Assembly: GCF_010669285.1 (NCBI RefSeq)
Contig: NZ_CP048711.1
Span: 310,001-374,000, forward strand
Source of the DNA: Kineobactrum salinum
GTDB taxonomy: Bacteria; Pseudomonadota; Gammaproteobacteria; Pseudomonadales; Halieaceae
DNA: 64,000 nucleotides
Direction of reading: 5' to 3'
Shown in pieces: positions 18,387 to 27,885 of the stretch. Each line of letters opens with the position of its first letter. Position 1 is the first letter of the stretch. The position numbers and the translations under genes were made by a program. The notes below the pieces were generated by a model. It was not told the DNA's origin. It did no database searches and worked only from the letters and a program-made list of their open reading frames with translations.

Positions 18387-18992
18387 ATGAGCGTCGAAAA
18401 ACCTTTTTCCCAGGCCAGCGCCAACAATCGCCAACCCATTCTGGAACAATTGCAGCAGGTGTTTGCCACGCCTGGCACGGTCCTGGAGATTGGCACTGGC
18501 ACCGGCCAGCATGCGGAATATTTTGCCGCTGCGCTGCCCCATCTGCAATGGCAGCCCAGCGATCATCCCGAAGCCTTGTGGATGTGCCGGCAACGACTGC
18601 GCGAGGCGGGACTGGACAACATTCTGGAACCACTGGCGTTGGATGTAGGAGTCACGCCCTGGCCGGTGACTGCCTGTGACGCAGCCTTCTCTGCCAATAC
18701 CGCCCATATCATGGCATGGCCAGAAGTGCAGGCCATGTTTCGCGGTGTGGCCGGGTTGCTGCCGGCGGAAGCTGTGTTCTGCCTTTACGGCCCGTTCAAC
18801 TATCAGGGCAAATATACCAGCGACAGCAACCGGCGCTTCGATCACTACCTGCGATCCCAGGCGGAGCACATGGGTATACGGGATATTGCGGACCTGAAAG
18901 CGCTGGCCGCAGACCTCGGAATGATCCTGGAGGCCGACCACTCGATGCCGGCCAACAACCGGTTGTTGGTGTGGCGCAGATGCTCCCCCTGA
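18387..18992 (+). CDS. DUF938-family SAM-dependent methyltransferase
   Basis: 201 residues. The SAM-binding loop is VLEIGTGTGQHAEYFA near residue 33; DUF938 signatures SQASANNRQPILEQL at the N-terminus and CLYGPFNYQGKYTSDSN in the middle are clear. Length equals the family norm (about 200). Substrate is not established for the family. It converges with the YihY-type gene 22 bases downstream, so it is likely monocistronic. Confidence 0.9.
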   Translation: MSVEKPFSQASANNRQPILEQLQQVFATPGTVLEIGTGTGQHAEYFAAALPHLQWQPSDHPEALWMCRQRLREAGLDNILEPLALDVGVTPWPVTACDAAFSANTAHIMAWPEVQAMFRGVAGLLPAEAVFCLYGPFNYQGKYTSDSNRRFDHYLRSQAEHMGIRDIADLKALAADLGMILEADHSMPANNRLLVWRRCSP

Positions 18993-19014
18993 GCAGGTCC
19001 GGGTTCCGCACCGC

Positions 19015-20436
19015 CTACTGCGGCGCCGCCCCCTTGTCGCTGGCTGCCGGTGTTGCGGGGGCCGGAGTTTCGGGCACCACTTCGGCCCGCCCCGTCACTC
19101 CCTGTTGAAGCACCAGGTCCCGCAGGCTCATGTCCTGCAGCCACGCCGCCACCGTCGCTTCCATGCCGTCCATCAGCTTGTCAACCGCAGCTTCCGATCG
19201 CACCTTCTTCTCCAGCACTGCCTGCGCCCCATCGGGGTGGCGCAGCCGCTGCAGCAGGCGCGCTACCGGCAGATTGGCGGGATCGTGTGCCAGCACGAAT
19301 TCCGGCGGTTCACTAGCGGTTTCCACCAGCAGGTCGCGCTCCCGCAGCAGATCCAGGACTTCCGCCACCCTGTCATCCGGCACCTCCAGCTCCCGCCCCA
19401 GCGCTTCCAGGGTCAGGGGCTCGCGCAGGTGCACGAAGTGATCCGCAATTTTGTAAATCACCAGCAGTGCCAGCTGCTCCCGTAACCGGCCGCCAAGGGG
19501 AATACGCTCATCGGTCAAGCGTATACGGTCCGGGTGCTGGTGGAAAAAGGCGATCTGGGCGCCCAGCAACAGAATCAGCCAGCTCAGGTAGAGCCAGATC
19601 ATGAACAGGATAAGGATGGCGAAACCTGAGTAGATTGCCGCGTACCTGGTAGAGGAAGCGGCAAACTCGGCGAAAACGAGTCCGGTACCCTGCCACAGCA
19701 CACCGCCGACTACCGCTCCCACCAGGGCGGAACTGAACTGTACCCGGCAGTTGGGAACAAACATGTAGGCGAAACAGAAGGCCAGCACGATCAACAGCAT
19801 CGGGGCCAGTCTGGATAGCAGCACAAGCAGGCTGCCGAAGGGTTCGACGCTGACCAGCGCCTGTACCACATCACTGCTCATCATCGATGCGGTCATGCCC
19901 ACCGCCGAGAACACCAGCACCGGACCGACCATGATGACGCTCAGGTAGTCACTGAAACGGCGCGACAGGGAGCGGCCCGACTGGGCATGCCAGACGTGGT
20001 TGAAGGACAGCTCTACCTTTTGTATCAAGGAAATCACGGTGTACAACAACAGGGCGAGACCTACCGAGCCGAGCACTCCCACCTTCATGTTCTCAACAAA
20101 ACCGAGTACCGTCCCCACCAGCTCATCACCCCTTTCCCCCAGCGGTTCCACCAGGTTGAGCAGCAGTGGTTCGATCTGGTTGTGGACACCAAAGGCCTTG
20201 AGTACGGAAAAGCTGACCGCCAACAGAGGCACCATTGACAGTAGTGTGGTATAGACCAGGCTCATCGCGCGCAGGGTCAGCTGGCCGGTGGAGAACTCCC
20301 GTACCAGCACGAACAGCACACGCACGAACTTGTAGCTGGTCCGCTGCAGCCAATCCAGTGACTCGACATCCGGACGCCACAGCTCATTGAGCATAAAGCT
20401 CTTGACCTGGTCGTAATAGCCTGCGGGACTTTGCAT
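19015..20436 (-). CDS. YihY/BrkB-family inner-membrane protein
   Basis: 473 residues from the ATG at 20436 (AGGGA 5 bases upstream). An earlier in-frame ATG at 20640 would add 68 residues without homology. Residues 1-300 carry the YihY/UPF0761 domain with about six membrane segments and MSLVYTTLLSMVPLLAVSFS. The C-terminal cytoplasmic part resembles a winged-helix-like segment (LTLEALGRELEVPDDRVAEV), then a Pro/Ala-rich tail. Formerly annotated as ribonuclease BN, which is not supported for the family. Function uncertain. Confidence 0.88.
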   Translation of the reverse strand: MQSPAGYYDQVKSFMLNELWRPDVESLDWLQRTSYKFVRVLFVLVREFSTGQLTLRAMSLVYTTLLSMVPLLAVSFSVLKAFGVHNQIEPLLLNLVEPLGERGDELVGTVLGFVENMKVGVLGSVGLALLLYTVISLIQKVELSFNHVWHAQSGRSLSRRFSDYLSVIMVGPVLVFSAVGMTASMMSSDVVQALVSVEPFGSLLVLLSRLAPMLLIVLAFCFAYMFVPNCRVQFSSALVGAVVGGVLWQGTGLVFAEFAASSTRYAAIYSGFAILILFMIWLYLSWLILLLGAQIAFFHQHPDRIRLTDERIPLGGRLREQLALLVIYKIADHFVHLREPLTLEALGRELEVPDDRVAEVLDLLRERDLLVETASEPPEFVLAHDPANLPVARLLQRLRHPDGAQAVLEKKVRSEAAVDKLMDGMEATVAAWLQDMSLRDLVLQQGVTGRAEVVPETPAPATPAASDKGAAPQ

Positions 20437-20654
20437 CCGTCCCTGCCTCCATCCAGAAACCGGAGTCCATGATAACGTATCTGCCGCCGCTGTGCCGATC
20501 CGGGAGGATGCCGGCAGGGTGGGCTGACGAACTGCCCTCGCGTCGGCACAGGGATACTCGCGCCGCACAATTTCCGCTACTCTAGGCGCTGCCTGAAAAA
20601 GCCAGGCGATGGCTGCAGACCGCAGCCGCCAGACAGCCACCCAGGAGCAACTGT

Positions 20655-21026
20655 ATGATCGGATACGTCACAATCGGTGTACATGACATGGCGAAGGCCA
20701 AAGCCTTCTATTCGGAGTTACTGGCCGACCTCGGCGCGTCGGTACTGATGGACATGGGCCGTATAGCTTTTATCGGCAAGAGCATGAAAGAGCCCCTGCT
20801 GGGCATTTGTGTGCCCTGGGATGAACAGGACCCGGCCCCCGGCAACGGCAACATGTTTGCGATCAGCGCCGGCAGCAAGGAGATGGCGGACAAGCTCTAC
20901 CACAAGGCCATCGAGCTGGGTGCCAGCTGCGAGGGCAAGCCGGGGCAGCGGATACCCGATATGTTTTACGGTGCCTATGTACGGGACCCGGACGGCAACA
21001 AGATGACGTTCTACGTGTTCCGATAG
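20655..21026 (+). CDS. VOC-superfamily (glyoxalase-like) protein
   Basis: 123 residues with two beta-alpha-beta-beta-beta modules: IGYVTIGVHDMAKAKAFYSE at the N-terminus and YGAYVRDPDGNKMTFYVFR at the C-terminus, both typical of the vicinal-oxygen-chelate fold. A metal ligand pattern is only partly visible, so enzymatic activity is uncertain. Divergent from the YihY-type gene with 218 bases between. Confidence 0.88.
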   Translation: MIGYVTIGVHDMAKAKAFYSELLADLGASVLMDMGRIAFIGKSMKEPLLGICVPWDEQDPAPGNGNMFAISAGSKEMADKLYHKAIELGASCEGKPGQRIPDMFYGAYVRDPDGNKMTFYVFR

Positions 21027-21092
21027 GGCAGCGGTGCGCGTCCTCGGGAGCGCAATACAGCTCCTGGCGAAGCAGCGCGTCTCCAGCGGCTT

Positions 21093-21401
21093 TCAGTCCT
21101 CCAGCAGGAACCGTTGCAGGCGCTGCTGCAGGCTGCGGTTTTCCTGTTGCAGGCGCTCCTGCTGCTGCAACAGGTCCACCACCATCGCGACCGCCACCCA
21201 GTCCAGTTCCAGATCGCGGCGCAGGCGAATGGCCTTGCGCGCCCAGGCAACGCTGCCGATATCGAACAGCCACTCCTCCACTTCGCTGCCCGCCACCGGC
21301 CTGACGATCTCGTGCTCAACTATACTGACCAGCCACTGTCGGGAGACACCCTCACAGGCACACACTTCCTGAATAGACATTCTCATTACACTGCTGGTCA
21401 T
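21093..21401 (-). CDS. cbpM: Chaperone modulator CbpM
   Basis: 102 residues from an ATG whose first bases overlap the cbpA stop (ATGA), the preferred coupled start; an upstream ATG at 21416 is also possible. MerR-like N-terminal fold ([20 protein letters not shown]) and a C-terminal coiled coil rich in Gln/Leu. CbpM binds the J-domain of CbpA and inhibits it. The adjacent order cbpA-cbpM matches E. coli. Confidence 0.9.
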   Translation of the reverse strand: MTSSVMRMSIQEVCACEGVSRQWLVSIVEHEIVRPVAGSEVEEWLFDIGSVAWARKAIRLRRDLELDWVAVAMVVDLLQQQERLQQENRSLQQRLQRFLLED

Positions 21402-22339
21402 GATTGCTTGCTCCACTCTGCCCGTGGGTCAAAATCTGCCTGTTCTGCCAGGGAGCGCCAGAGTGTCCTGGCCTTGTCGGAGCTGGTCTGCGGCATGACT
21501 ACCTTCAGCACCGCGTAGAGATCGCCGCGACCGGTCTTGCTGACCAGGCCCTTGCCCGCGATGCGCAATTTCTGGCCCGCCTGACTGCCCGGCGCTATTG
21601 TCAGGCTGATCTTTCCCGTCAGTGTCGGCACCGTCACCTTGGCACCCAGGGCTGCTTCCCAGGGCGCAATCGGTACGGTAATCAGCAGGTTATGGCCCTC
21701 AACGTCAAACAGCGGGTGGGGCACCAGGCGCACATGGAGGTACAGATCGCCTGCCGGCCCGCCGCCGGGCGCGGGCGCACCCTGACCCTTGACCCGGATA
21801 CGCTCCCCGTCGCGAACCCCTGCCGGTATGGTCACTTTGAGCGATTTCTTGACTTCCCGCAACTGCCCCTGCTCCAGTACCGGAATACGGTATTCCAGCG
21901 GTTTGGGCGAGGACTCCAGCGTCTCTTCCAGGAACACCGGCAATTCGATTTCCACATCCTGGCCGGAGCGCTCCCGGCCGCCTCCCCGGCCATCATGGAA
22001 CTCGCCGCCGAACATGGAATTGAAGAAATCGGAGAAATCGCCGCTGAACTGGTGGAATTCGCCCTGCCTGGCTGACTGCCAGCCAGGCGGCGGCTGGAAC
22101 CCACGCTCCTGCCCCTGGCCGGTGCCGTAGCGGCGTAGCTCGTCATACTCGGCACGACGACCGGCATCCTGCAACACCTCCCAGGCCTCCGCCACCTCCT
22201 TGAACTGAGCTTCGGCCTCCGGTGCCGGGTTGAGATCAGGGTGGTATTTGCGGGCCAGCTTGCGGTAGGCAGCCTTGATATCCTTGACCTCCGCATCGGG
22301 CTTGACGCCCAGAATCTCGTAGTAGTCCTTGAACTCCAT
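21398..22339 (-). CDS. cbpA: DnaJ-class co-chaperone / curved DNA-binding protein CbpA
   Basis: 313 residues from the ATG at 22339, at the canonical [12 protein letters not shown]. Residues 1-70: J-domain with KYHPDLNP (HPD intact). Residues 75-120: Gly/Phe/Gln-rich linker. Residues 120-310: two beta-barrel substrate-binding domains of the class II type (no zinc-finger cysteines). Stimulates DnaK and binds curved DNA in E. coli. Followed with overlap by its regulator cbpM. Confidence 0.93.
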   Translation of the reverse strand: MEFKDYYEILGVKPDAEVKDIKAAYRKLARKYHPDLNPAPEAEAQFKEVAEAWEVLQDAGRRAEYDELRRYGTGQGQERGFQPPPGWQSARQGEFHQFSGDFSDFFNSMFGGEFHDGRGGGRERSGQDVEIELPVFLEETLESSPKPLEYRIPVLEQGQLREVKKSLKVTIPAGVRDGERIRVKGQGAPAPGGGPAGDLYLHVRLVPHPLFDVEGHNLLITVPIAPWEAALGAKVTVPTLTGKISLTIAPGSQAGQKLRIAGKGLVSKTGRGDLYAVLKVVMPQTSSDKARTLWRSLAEQADFDPRAEWSKQS

Positions 22340-22464
22340 AACCACGTCCACACACAAGCACTGAAACTGGCAATGTACACAGCCTCGACGCTACGGGCAA
22401 TGCATTGCCGAAGTCCTTTTACCCACGGAACGGACAACACCAGTACCACCGCCCACACCAGACC

Positions 22465-23163
22465 CTAGTCCATCGACACGGCTAACCGGTAGCCCACTCC
22501 CTGGACCGTAACCACAAAGCGTGGCCGGGTGGGTTCGTCGCCGAGCTTGCCTCGCAACTGCCCGACCAGGACACGCAGATAGTGGGTCTCATGCTGTTGG
22601 GCGGGGCCCCAGATCTCGCGCAGGATCTGTTGATGGGTCATGATCTGGCCCCGATTCATCACCAACAGGCGCAGCAGTTCGTACTCCTTCGGGGTAAGGT
22701 GCAGCAGGACCCCGTCGACTCGAACCTCCCGCTGCACCAGATCCAGTGACAAGCCACCTGACTCGAACACCGTGGGAGCGGCAATCCGTCCCTCGCTGGC
22801 CCGCAACACCGCGCGAATACGGGCCATCAGTTCGCTGATACCGAAGGGCTTGGTTACATAATCATTGGCCCCGGCATCCAGAGCACGTACCTTGTCGGCC
22901 TCGGAGGCGCGCACTGACAATACGATGACCGGCACTTCGGACCATTCCCGCAGCCGGATCAGAAACTGCTGGCCATCCAGATCCGGCAGACCCAGGTCCA
23001 GAATCACCAGCCGCAGGTCGGTCTCGGCGCAGATCCGCAGGGCGTCGGTGGCCAGTCGCGTCTCCTGTACTCCGTAGCCCTGGGCTTCAAGGCTGACGCG
23101 CAGAAACTGGCGAATCTGAGCCTCATCCTCAACCAGGAGAATCTGTTCTGAAACTGCGGTCAC
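22465..23163 (-). CDS. kdpE: KdpE-like OmpR-family response regulator
   Basis: 232 residues. Receiver domain: LLVEDEAQIRQFL acidic pocket, phosphoacceptor in LVILDLGLPDLDG, and conserved Lys in YVTKPFG. C-terminal winged helix ends with the KdpE-like HYLRVLVGQLRGKLGDEPTR and TVQGVGYRL. Overlaps the kinase gene by four bases. In E. coli KdpE activates kdpFABC; no kdpFABC is present here, and the pair is divergent from trkH/trkA instead. Confidence 0.9.
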   Translation of the reverse strand: MTAVSEQILLVEDEAQIRQFLRVSLEAQGYGVQETRLATDALRICAETDLRLVILDLGLPDLDGQQFLIRLREWSEVPVIVLSVRASEADKVRALDAGANDYVTKPFGISELMARIRAVLRASEGRIAAPTVFESGGLSLDLVQREVRVDGVLLHLTPKEYELLRLLVMNRGQIMTHQQILREIWGPAQQHETHYLRVLVGQLRGKLGDEPTRPRFVVTVQGVGYRLAVSMD

Positions 23164-24620
23164 TGCTGCACGACCGCGGCGTATTGCAACACTGGCAGAC
23201 GGATGCGCATGCAGCTGCCACTGCCATTCAATCCGTCGTGCGCGCTTACCGTACCACCGTGGGCGGCGATCATCCCGCGACAGATCGCCAGGCCCAACCC
23301 GGTGCCCTGCAAATCGCCGCTGTCTCCCCGGCTGATGGTGTAGAACATGTCAAAAATCCGCTCCCGCTCCGGCTCGGGAATACCCGGACCCTGGTCACAT
23401 ATGCTGATGCACACCGTCTCCTGGTCCGCCTCGACCTGTACCAGGAGTTGCCCGCCCACGGGCGAAAAACGGGCCGCGTTGTCGAGCAGATTGACCAGTG
23501 CCTGCTCCACAAGCACGCCATGTACGTAGAGCAACGGCACATCTGGCGCCACCTCAATCTCGACGTGCAGATCAGCCAATACAACCTCCAACCGCGACAA
23601 CGCGCTGGCGATAATATCGTTCACATCCGCCCAGTCCCGGGTCAGGCTCAGGCTACCCTGGCCCAGGCGGGTCATGTCCAGCAGGTTCTGGATGTGACGG
23701 TCCAGCCTCTGCGCCTGCCCAACCACGGCGGCCAGCAGATCCTTGCGAGTGGCCGCCGTGAAGGACTCACCGTACTCAAGCAAGCTGGTACTGGAGCCGA
23801 TAATGGATGCCAGGGGGGTACGCAGGTCGTGGGACACCGAGGACAGCAGCGCTGCGCGCAATTGTTCCGTCTCCGCTGCCACGCGAACCTGCTCAAGCTC
23901 CTCTCCCAGGGCAATGCGCTGCAGTGCATTGCCGGCGAGGTCGCAAAGACTGCGCGCCGTCGCCTCTTCCTCGGCGTCCAGAGTGCCCGACATCACAACG
24001 ACAGCCGGTTCGCCGTCCATGCTCAGCTTGAGATAGCTCCACGGCGCGACATGGTGGGAAACCTCCCCCTCCATCGCCAGGGCCCGCTGCAGGTCCTCCT
24101 GTGGACAGTGCTGTGCAGGCCCCGCTGGCGTGAGAAAGCTGCCCGTACCATTTTTCCCGGACAGATAGATATCTACCGTCCGGCCCAGGGATTGTCGCAG
24201 CCGCTCCCGCAAGACCTGGCGGACCTCGCCAGAATCAACGGTAGCAGACAACTGCCGGCTGAACTCGTACAACACCGAAATCCGGCGCAGGGAATCCCGC
24301 CGCTTCGCCATCTCCGCACGCATTCTCGCAGCGAGGTTGCCAGTTAATGCCGCAATCACCAGAAAGAAGGCCAGGGTGGCAATGTCTCCGTCATCTGCCA
24401 CCGCCAGCGTGTATCGGGGGGGCGTGAAGAAGAAATTGAGCGCCAGCAGTCCCAGCACACTGGCGGTCAGGGCGGGCCCGATTCCAGCGCGTGCTGCCAC
24501 CAGCAGCACTCCGGTCAGAAACACCAGCGCCAGGCTGGCATGCGGCATGATCGCCTCCACCAGCCAGGCCACCGCGGTGCTGATAGCCGTGGCCAGCAGC
24601 GCCAGGACGATGCCGGTCAC
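23160..24620 (-). CDS. KdpD-like sensor histidine kinase lacking the N-terminal KdpD/USP domains
   Basis: 486 residues, versus about 890 in E. coli KdpD. Residues 5-95 form a four-helix DUF4118 membrane domain (LVFLTGVLLVAARAGIGPAL, LNFFFTPPRYTLAV). A GAF-like region follows. Then HisKA with SSVSHDLRTPLASIIG (phospho-His) and an HATPase domain (NLLDNAARFSP, DQGPGIPEPE, GTGLGLAICRGMI). The cytoplasmic KdpD and universal-stress domains are absent, as in many short KdpD-like kinases. Coupled to the response regulator gene. Confidence 0.88.
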   Translation of the reverse strand: MTGIVLALLATAISTAVAWLVEAIMPHASLALVFLTGVLLVAARAGIGPALTASVLGLLALNFFFTPPRYTLAVADDGDIATLAFFLVIAALTGNLAARMRAEMAKRRDSLRRISVLYEFSRQLSATVDSGEVRQVLRERLRQSLGRTVDIYLSGKNGTGSFLTPAGPAQHCPQEDLQRALAMEGEVSHHVAPWSYLKLSMDGEPAVVVMSGTLDAEEEATARSLCDLAGNALQRIALGEELEQVRVAAETEQLRAALLSSVSHDLRTPLASIIGSSTSLLEYGESFTAATRKDLLAAVVGQAQRLDRHIQNLLDMTRLGQGSLSLTRDWADVNDIIASALSRLEVVLADLHVEIEVAPDVPLLYVHGVLVEQALVNLLDNAARFSPVGGQLLVQVEADQETVCISICDQGPGIPEPERERIFDMFYTISRGDSGDLQGTGLGLAICRGMIAAHGGTVSAHDGLNGSGSCMRIRLPVLQYAAVVQQ

Positions 24621-24875
24621 CGAGGCATGAGCGGACAGCGGCCGCTGTTGACAGATTGGTAGAGTAGATCACAATGCATGTAAAGCTGCCCAATTAGCCT
24701 GCCTGTCTCACAGGCATTCATCCTCTCGCGCACGACGCTGGCTGAAAAGTAAAAACTCCATAAAGATCTTACACGTTTTTTATATGACCCGGGCGCGGCT
24801 CCCACAGATAATTGGCGACCTTCAGAAGCTGCACTGTGTCACTGGTTTCAAGGATGACACGCTGCCGGGAGGAAC
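24621..24875. promoter_or_regulatory. Divergent promoter region between kdpD-like and trkH
   Basis: 255 bases between head-to-head genes, more AT-rich than the coding flanks. GGGAGGA at 24867-24873 is a good ribosome-binding site for trkH at 24876. It is the natural place for an operator of the adjacent response regulator, but I could not identify a convincing repeat. Confidence 0.5.
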
Positions 24876-26321
24876 ATGCACTGGCGTGCGATAACACGGC
24901 TGTTTGGTATCCTGTTGCTGTTGTACAGCATGGGCTTCATACCCTCCCTGGTAGTGTCGCTGCTGTACGACGACGGTCAATGGCGGATTTTTGTGTTCTC
25001 CCAGGCTGTCGCCGCCGCGGCCGGTCTGGTCCTGTGGCTACCCAATGCCAGGCATCAACAGGAGCTGTCGATAAGGGACGGGTTTCTGGTGGTGACCTTG
25101 TTCTGGGTGATTCTGGGCGTCGTCGGGGCGCTGCCCTTTATCTTCGGCCTGCACCTGGACATCACTGACGCCATCTTCGAATCGGTGTCAGGTTTCACCA
25201 CCACTGGCGCCACGGTCATCGTCGGCCTGGACAATTTGCCCGTCTCGATTCTCTACCATCGCCAGCAAATCCAGTGGCTCGGCGGGATGGGCATTATCGT
25301 GCTGGCCATCGCGATTCTGCCGCTGCTGGGGGTGGGTGGCATGCAACTGTACCGTGCGGAGGCCTCCGGGGTGGCCAAGCACGAAAAGCTGACACCGCGC
25401 ATTGCCCAGACGGCCCGGGTCCTGTGGCTGATCTACATGGTGCTCACAGCCTCCTGTGCCTGCGCTTACTGGCTGGCTGGCATGGCTCCGTTCGAGGCTC
25501 TCTGTCACGCCTTTACCACGGTCGCCACCGGTGGTTTTTCCACTCATGATGCCAGCATTGGCTTCTATGACAGCGTCGCAATAGAAACCATTGCCATCGT
25601 TTTCATGCTCGCCGGTGGCGTCAACTTTGCAATCCATTTCCTCGCATGGCGTCGCCTGAGCCTGCGGCCCTACGGCCGTGATCTTGAGGTGCGGGTCTAC
25701 GGCCTGATCTTCCTACTGGGGACCGTGCTCACTGCAGCCGGTCTGTACTGGGCGAATGTTGGAGAAGGAATACTGGCTTCGCTCAGGCCGGCGGCGTTTC
25801 AGGTGGCGTCGATACTGACCAGCACCGGATTTGGCACGGCGACTTTTGCCGACTGGCCTCGGCACCTGCCGCTGGTACTGGTGATTCTGTCATTTATCGG
25901 CGGTTGTGCAGGCTCCACGGCGGGTGGCATCAAGGTCCTGCGCATCATTTTGCTGGCGCGGCTGGGACTGCGGCAGCTGTTTCTGCTGGCTCATCCCCAG
26001 GCAATTGCAATGGTCAAACTGGGCAAGCGGCCGGTGGGTGAGGATCTGTTGTTGTCGGTGCTGGGATTCTACGTGCTCTACATTGTCACTGCGCTGCTGC
26101 TGACGGTGGCGATGATGGCCGCAGGTCTGGATCTGGAGTCCGCCTTTGGCGCGGTTGTGGCCACCGTGAATCTGCTGGGTCCGGGACTGGGCGAAGTCGC
26201 CAGCAATTTCGCCAGCGTCGGTCCCGCAGTCAAATGGCTGGGAGTCGTGGGCATGCTGGCCGGCCGGCTGGAGGTTTTCACGCTGCTGATCCTGTTTCTG
26301 CCTGCCTACTGGCGGTACTGA
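24876..26321 (+). CDS. trkH: Trk-type potassium uptake membrane subunit TrkH
   Basis: 481 residues, normal TrkH length. Four pore-loop repeats with selectivity-filter glycines are visible: SGFTTTGATV, TTVATGGFST, TSTGFGTA and VNLLGPGLG. TrkH translocates potassium and is gated by cytosolic TrkA. It starts at an ATG preceded by GGGAGGA and is followed 23 bases later by trkA. It is divergent from a KdpDE-like regulator pair. Confidence 0.95.
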   Translation: MHWRAITRLFGILLLLYSMGFIPSLVVSLLYDDGQWRIFVFSQAVAAAAGLVLWLPNARHQQELSIRDGFLVVTLFWVILGVVGALPFIFGLHLDITDAIFESVSGFTTTGATVIVGLDNLPVSILYHRQQIQWLGGMGIIVLAIAILPLLGVGGMQLYRAEASGVAKHEKLTPRIAQTARVLWLIYMVLTASCACAYWLAGMAPFEALCHAFTTVATGGFSTHDASIGFYDSVAIETIAIVFMLAGGVNFAIHFLAWRRLSLRPYGRDLEVRVYGLIFLLGTVLTAAGLYWANVGEGILASLRPAAFQVASILTSTGFGTATFADWPRHLPLVLVILSFIGGCAGSTAGGIKVLRIILLARLGLRQLFLLAHPQAIAMVKLGKRPVGEDLLLSVLGFYVLYIVTALLLTVAMMAAGLDLESAFGAVVATVNLLGPGLGEVASNFASVGPAVKWLGVVGMLAGRLEVFTLLILFLPAYWRY

Positions 26322-26344
26322 GTCCGTCAGCATCTGGAGATGCC

Positions 26345-27718
26345 ATGAACATCATCATTCTGGGGGCCGGGCAAGTGGGTATAACCGTCGCCCAGCGTCT
26401 CGCCGGGGAAGACAACGATATCACCCTGGTGGACCGGGAAGCCGGCCTGCTGCGACAACTGCAGGAACACATGGATATCCGTACCGTAGCAGGCCATGCA
26501 GCCCACCCGGCAGTCCTGAGCAAGGCCGGTATTGATGACGCCGACCTGCTACTGGCGGTGACCGGCAGCGATGAAACCAATATGCTGGCCTGCCAGATCG
26601 GCCACAGCCTGTTCCATACGCCAATGCGGCTGGCTCGCGTGCGCTCGCCCGACTACCAGCGATACCCGGCACTGTTTGGACCAGGAGGTATCGCCGTCGA
26701 TGTCCTGATCAACCCCGATGAATTGGTAACACACTATGTGCACAGGCTGATTCAGCACCCCGGAGCCTTGCGCATCCTCGATTTTGCCGGAGGCCGGGTC
26801 CAGCTGGTGGCGACCAGGATTGATAGCAGGAGCCCCGCGGCAGGCCTGCCCCTGCGCCCGTACGCCGGGCCGGACAATGCACGCCGAGGAGCTGTCGTCG
26901 CCCTCTTGCGCCGTGATCGGCTCATCGTTCCCGCGGACGATACCGTCGCAGAATCTGGCGACGAACTGTTCTTCGCAGCCAGGGCTTCGGATGTCACCGC
27001 CATTCTCGGCAGCTTCTGCTGCACAGAGCGGCGCAACCGACAGATCACGATCGCCGGCGGCAGCAATATCGGCATTCGTCTGGCAGCGATGCTGGAGCGC
27101 AACTACAAGGTCACGGTGATCGAGAAAGACCCGGCGCGCTGTCGCATACTCGCAGAATCCTTGCATCACAGCGTAATACTGCAGGGGGATGCGGGGGACG
27201 CAAGGTTACTGGCGAGCGCGGAGATTGGCGCGACCGACCTGTTCTGTGCACTTGGCCATGACGATGAAAACAACATCCTGGGGGCAATGTTGGCCAGGCG
27301 CCTGGGCGCGCGCCAGACCCTGTGCATTGTCAACCGCTCCAGCCACCTCGACCTCGCCCGGGACAGCGCGATAGACATCACGATTTCACCCGCCCAGCTG
27401 AGCATCGGCGGGCTATTGACCCATATCCGCCACGGCGACGTCGCGGCGGTTCACTCCCTGCGCGGCGGGATGGCTGAAGCGGTGGAAATGGTTGCCCGGG
27501 GCAACCGCCGCACATCCTCAGTCGTGGGTCGGACCGCAGCTGCGCTGCCGTTGCCCGCGGAGGTGGCAGTTGCCGCGATTGTGAGAAAGAACAGGATAAT
27601 ATTCCCCTTGCAGGACAGCGTCATAGAAGCCGATGACCATATCATCCTGATGCTGGCCGACAGGTCTGCGGTGGCCGCAATCGAACGTCTGTTTCAGGTC
27701 GGCGGCCGTTTAAGCTAA
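26345..27718 (+). CDS. trkA: Trk potassium transport NAD-binding regulator TrkA
   Basis: 457 residues from the ATG at 26345 (typical MNIIILGAGQVGITVAQRL opening). The architecture is RCK_N-RCK_C-RCK_N-RCK_C. Two nucleotide-binding glycine loops appear (ILGAGQVG; ITIAGGSNIGIRLA), each followed later by a TrkA_C segment (for example VRKNRIIFPLQDSVIEADDH). Length matches E. coli TrkA. Operon partner of trkH. Confidence 0.95.
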   Translation: MNIIILGAGQVGITVAQRLAGEDNDITLVDREAGLLRQLQEHMDIRTVAGHAAHPAVLSKAGIDDADLLLAVTGSDETNMLACQIGHSLFHTPMRLARVRSPDYQRYPALFGPGGIAVDVLINPDELVTHYVHRLIQHPGALRILDFAGGRVQLVATRIDSRSPAAGLPLRPYAGPDNARRGAVVALLRRDRLIVPADDTVAESGDELFFAARASDVTAILGSFCCTERRNRQITIAGGSNIGIRLAAMLERNYKVTVIEKDPARCRILAESLHHSVILQGDAGDARLLASAEIGATDLFCALGHDDENNILGAMLARRLGARQTLCIVNRSSHLDLARDSAIDITISPAQLSIGGLLTHIRHGDVAAVHSLRGGMAEAVEMVARGNRRTSSVVGRTAAALPLPAEVAVAAIVRKNRIIFPLQDSVIEADDHIILMLADRSAVAAIERLFQVGGRLS

Positions 27719-27885
27719 TGGACCATGCACAAATAGTGGAACAAAATGAAAGTGATGGATTTGCAGCCATGGCAATTCGCAAGCCGCAGCCAAGGCTGGC
27801 TGCCTTTACAAGGATTGCAACGCCGCCATCGGGGAAGGCGCGCTCTCATGTTTCAGTATTTCCGGCAGCACCCCGTGTCACGCAG

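Noticed and set aside
23184..24347. Plus-strand open frame opposite the KdpD-like kinase; similar shadows at 27718-29025, 29105-30241, 30921-32177, 40968-42287 and 60198-61532
   Set aside because: All lie antisense to genes with clear motifs and show compositional rather than family-like sequence.
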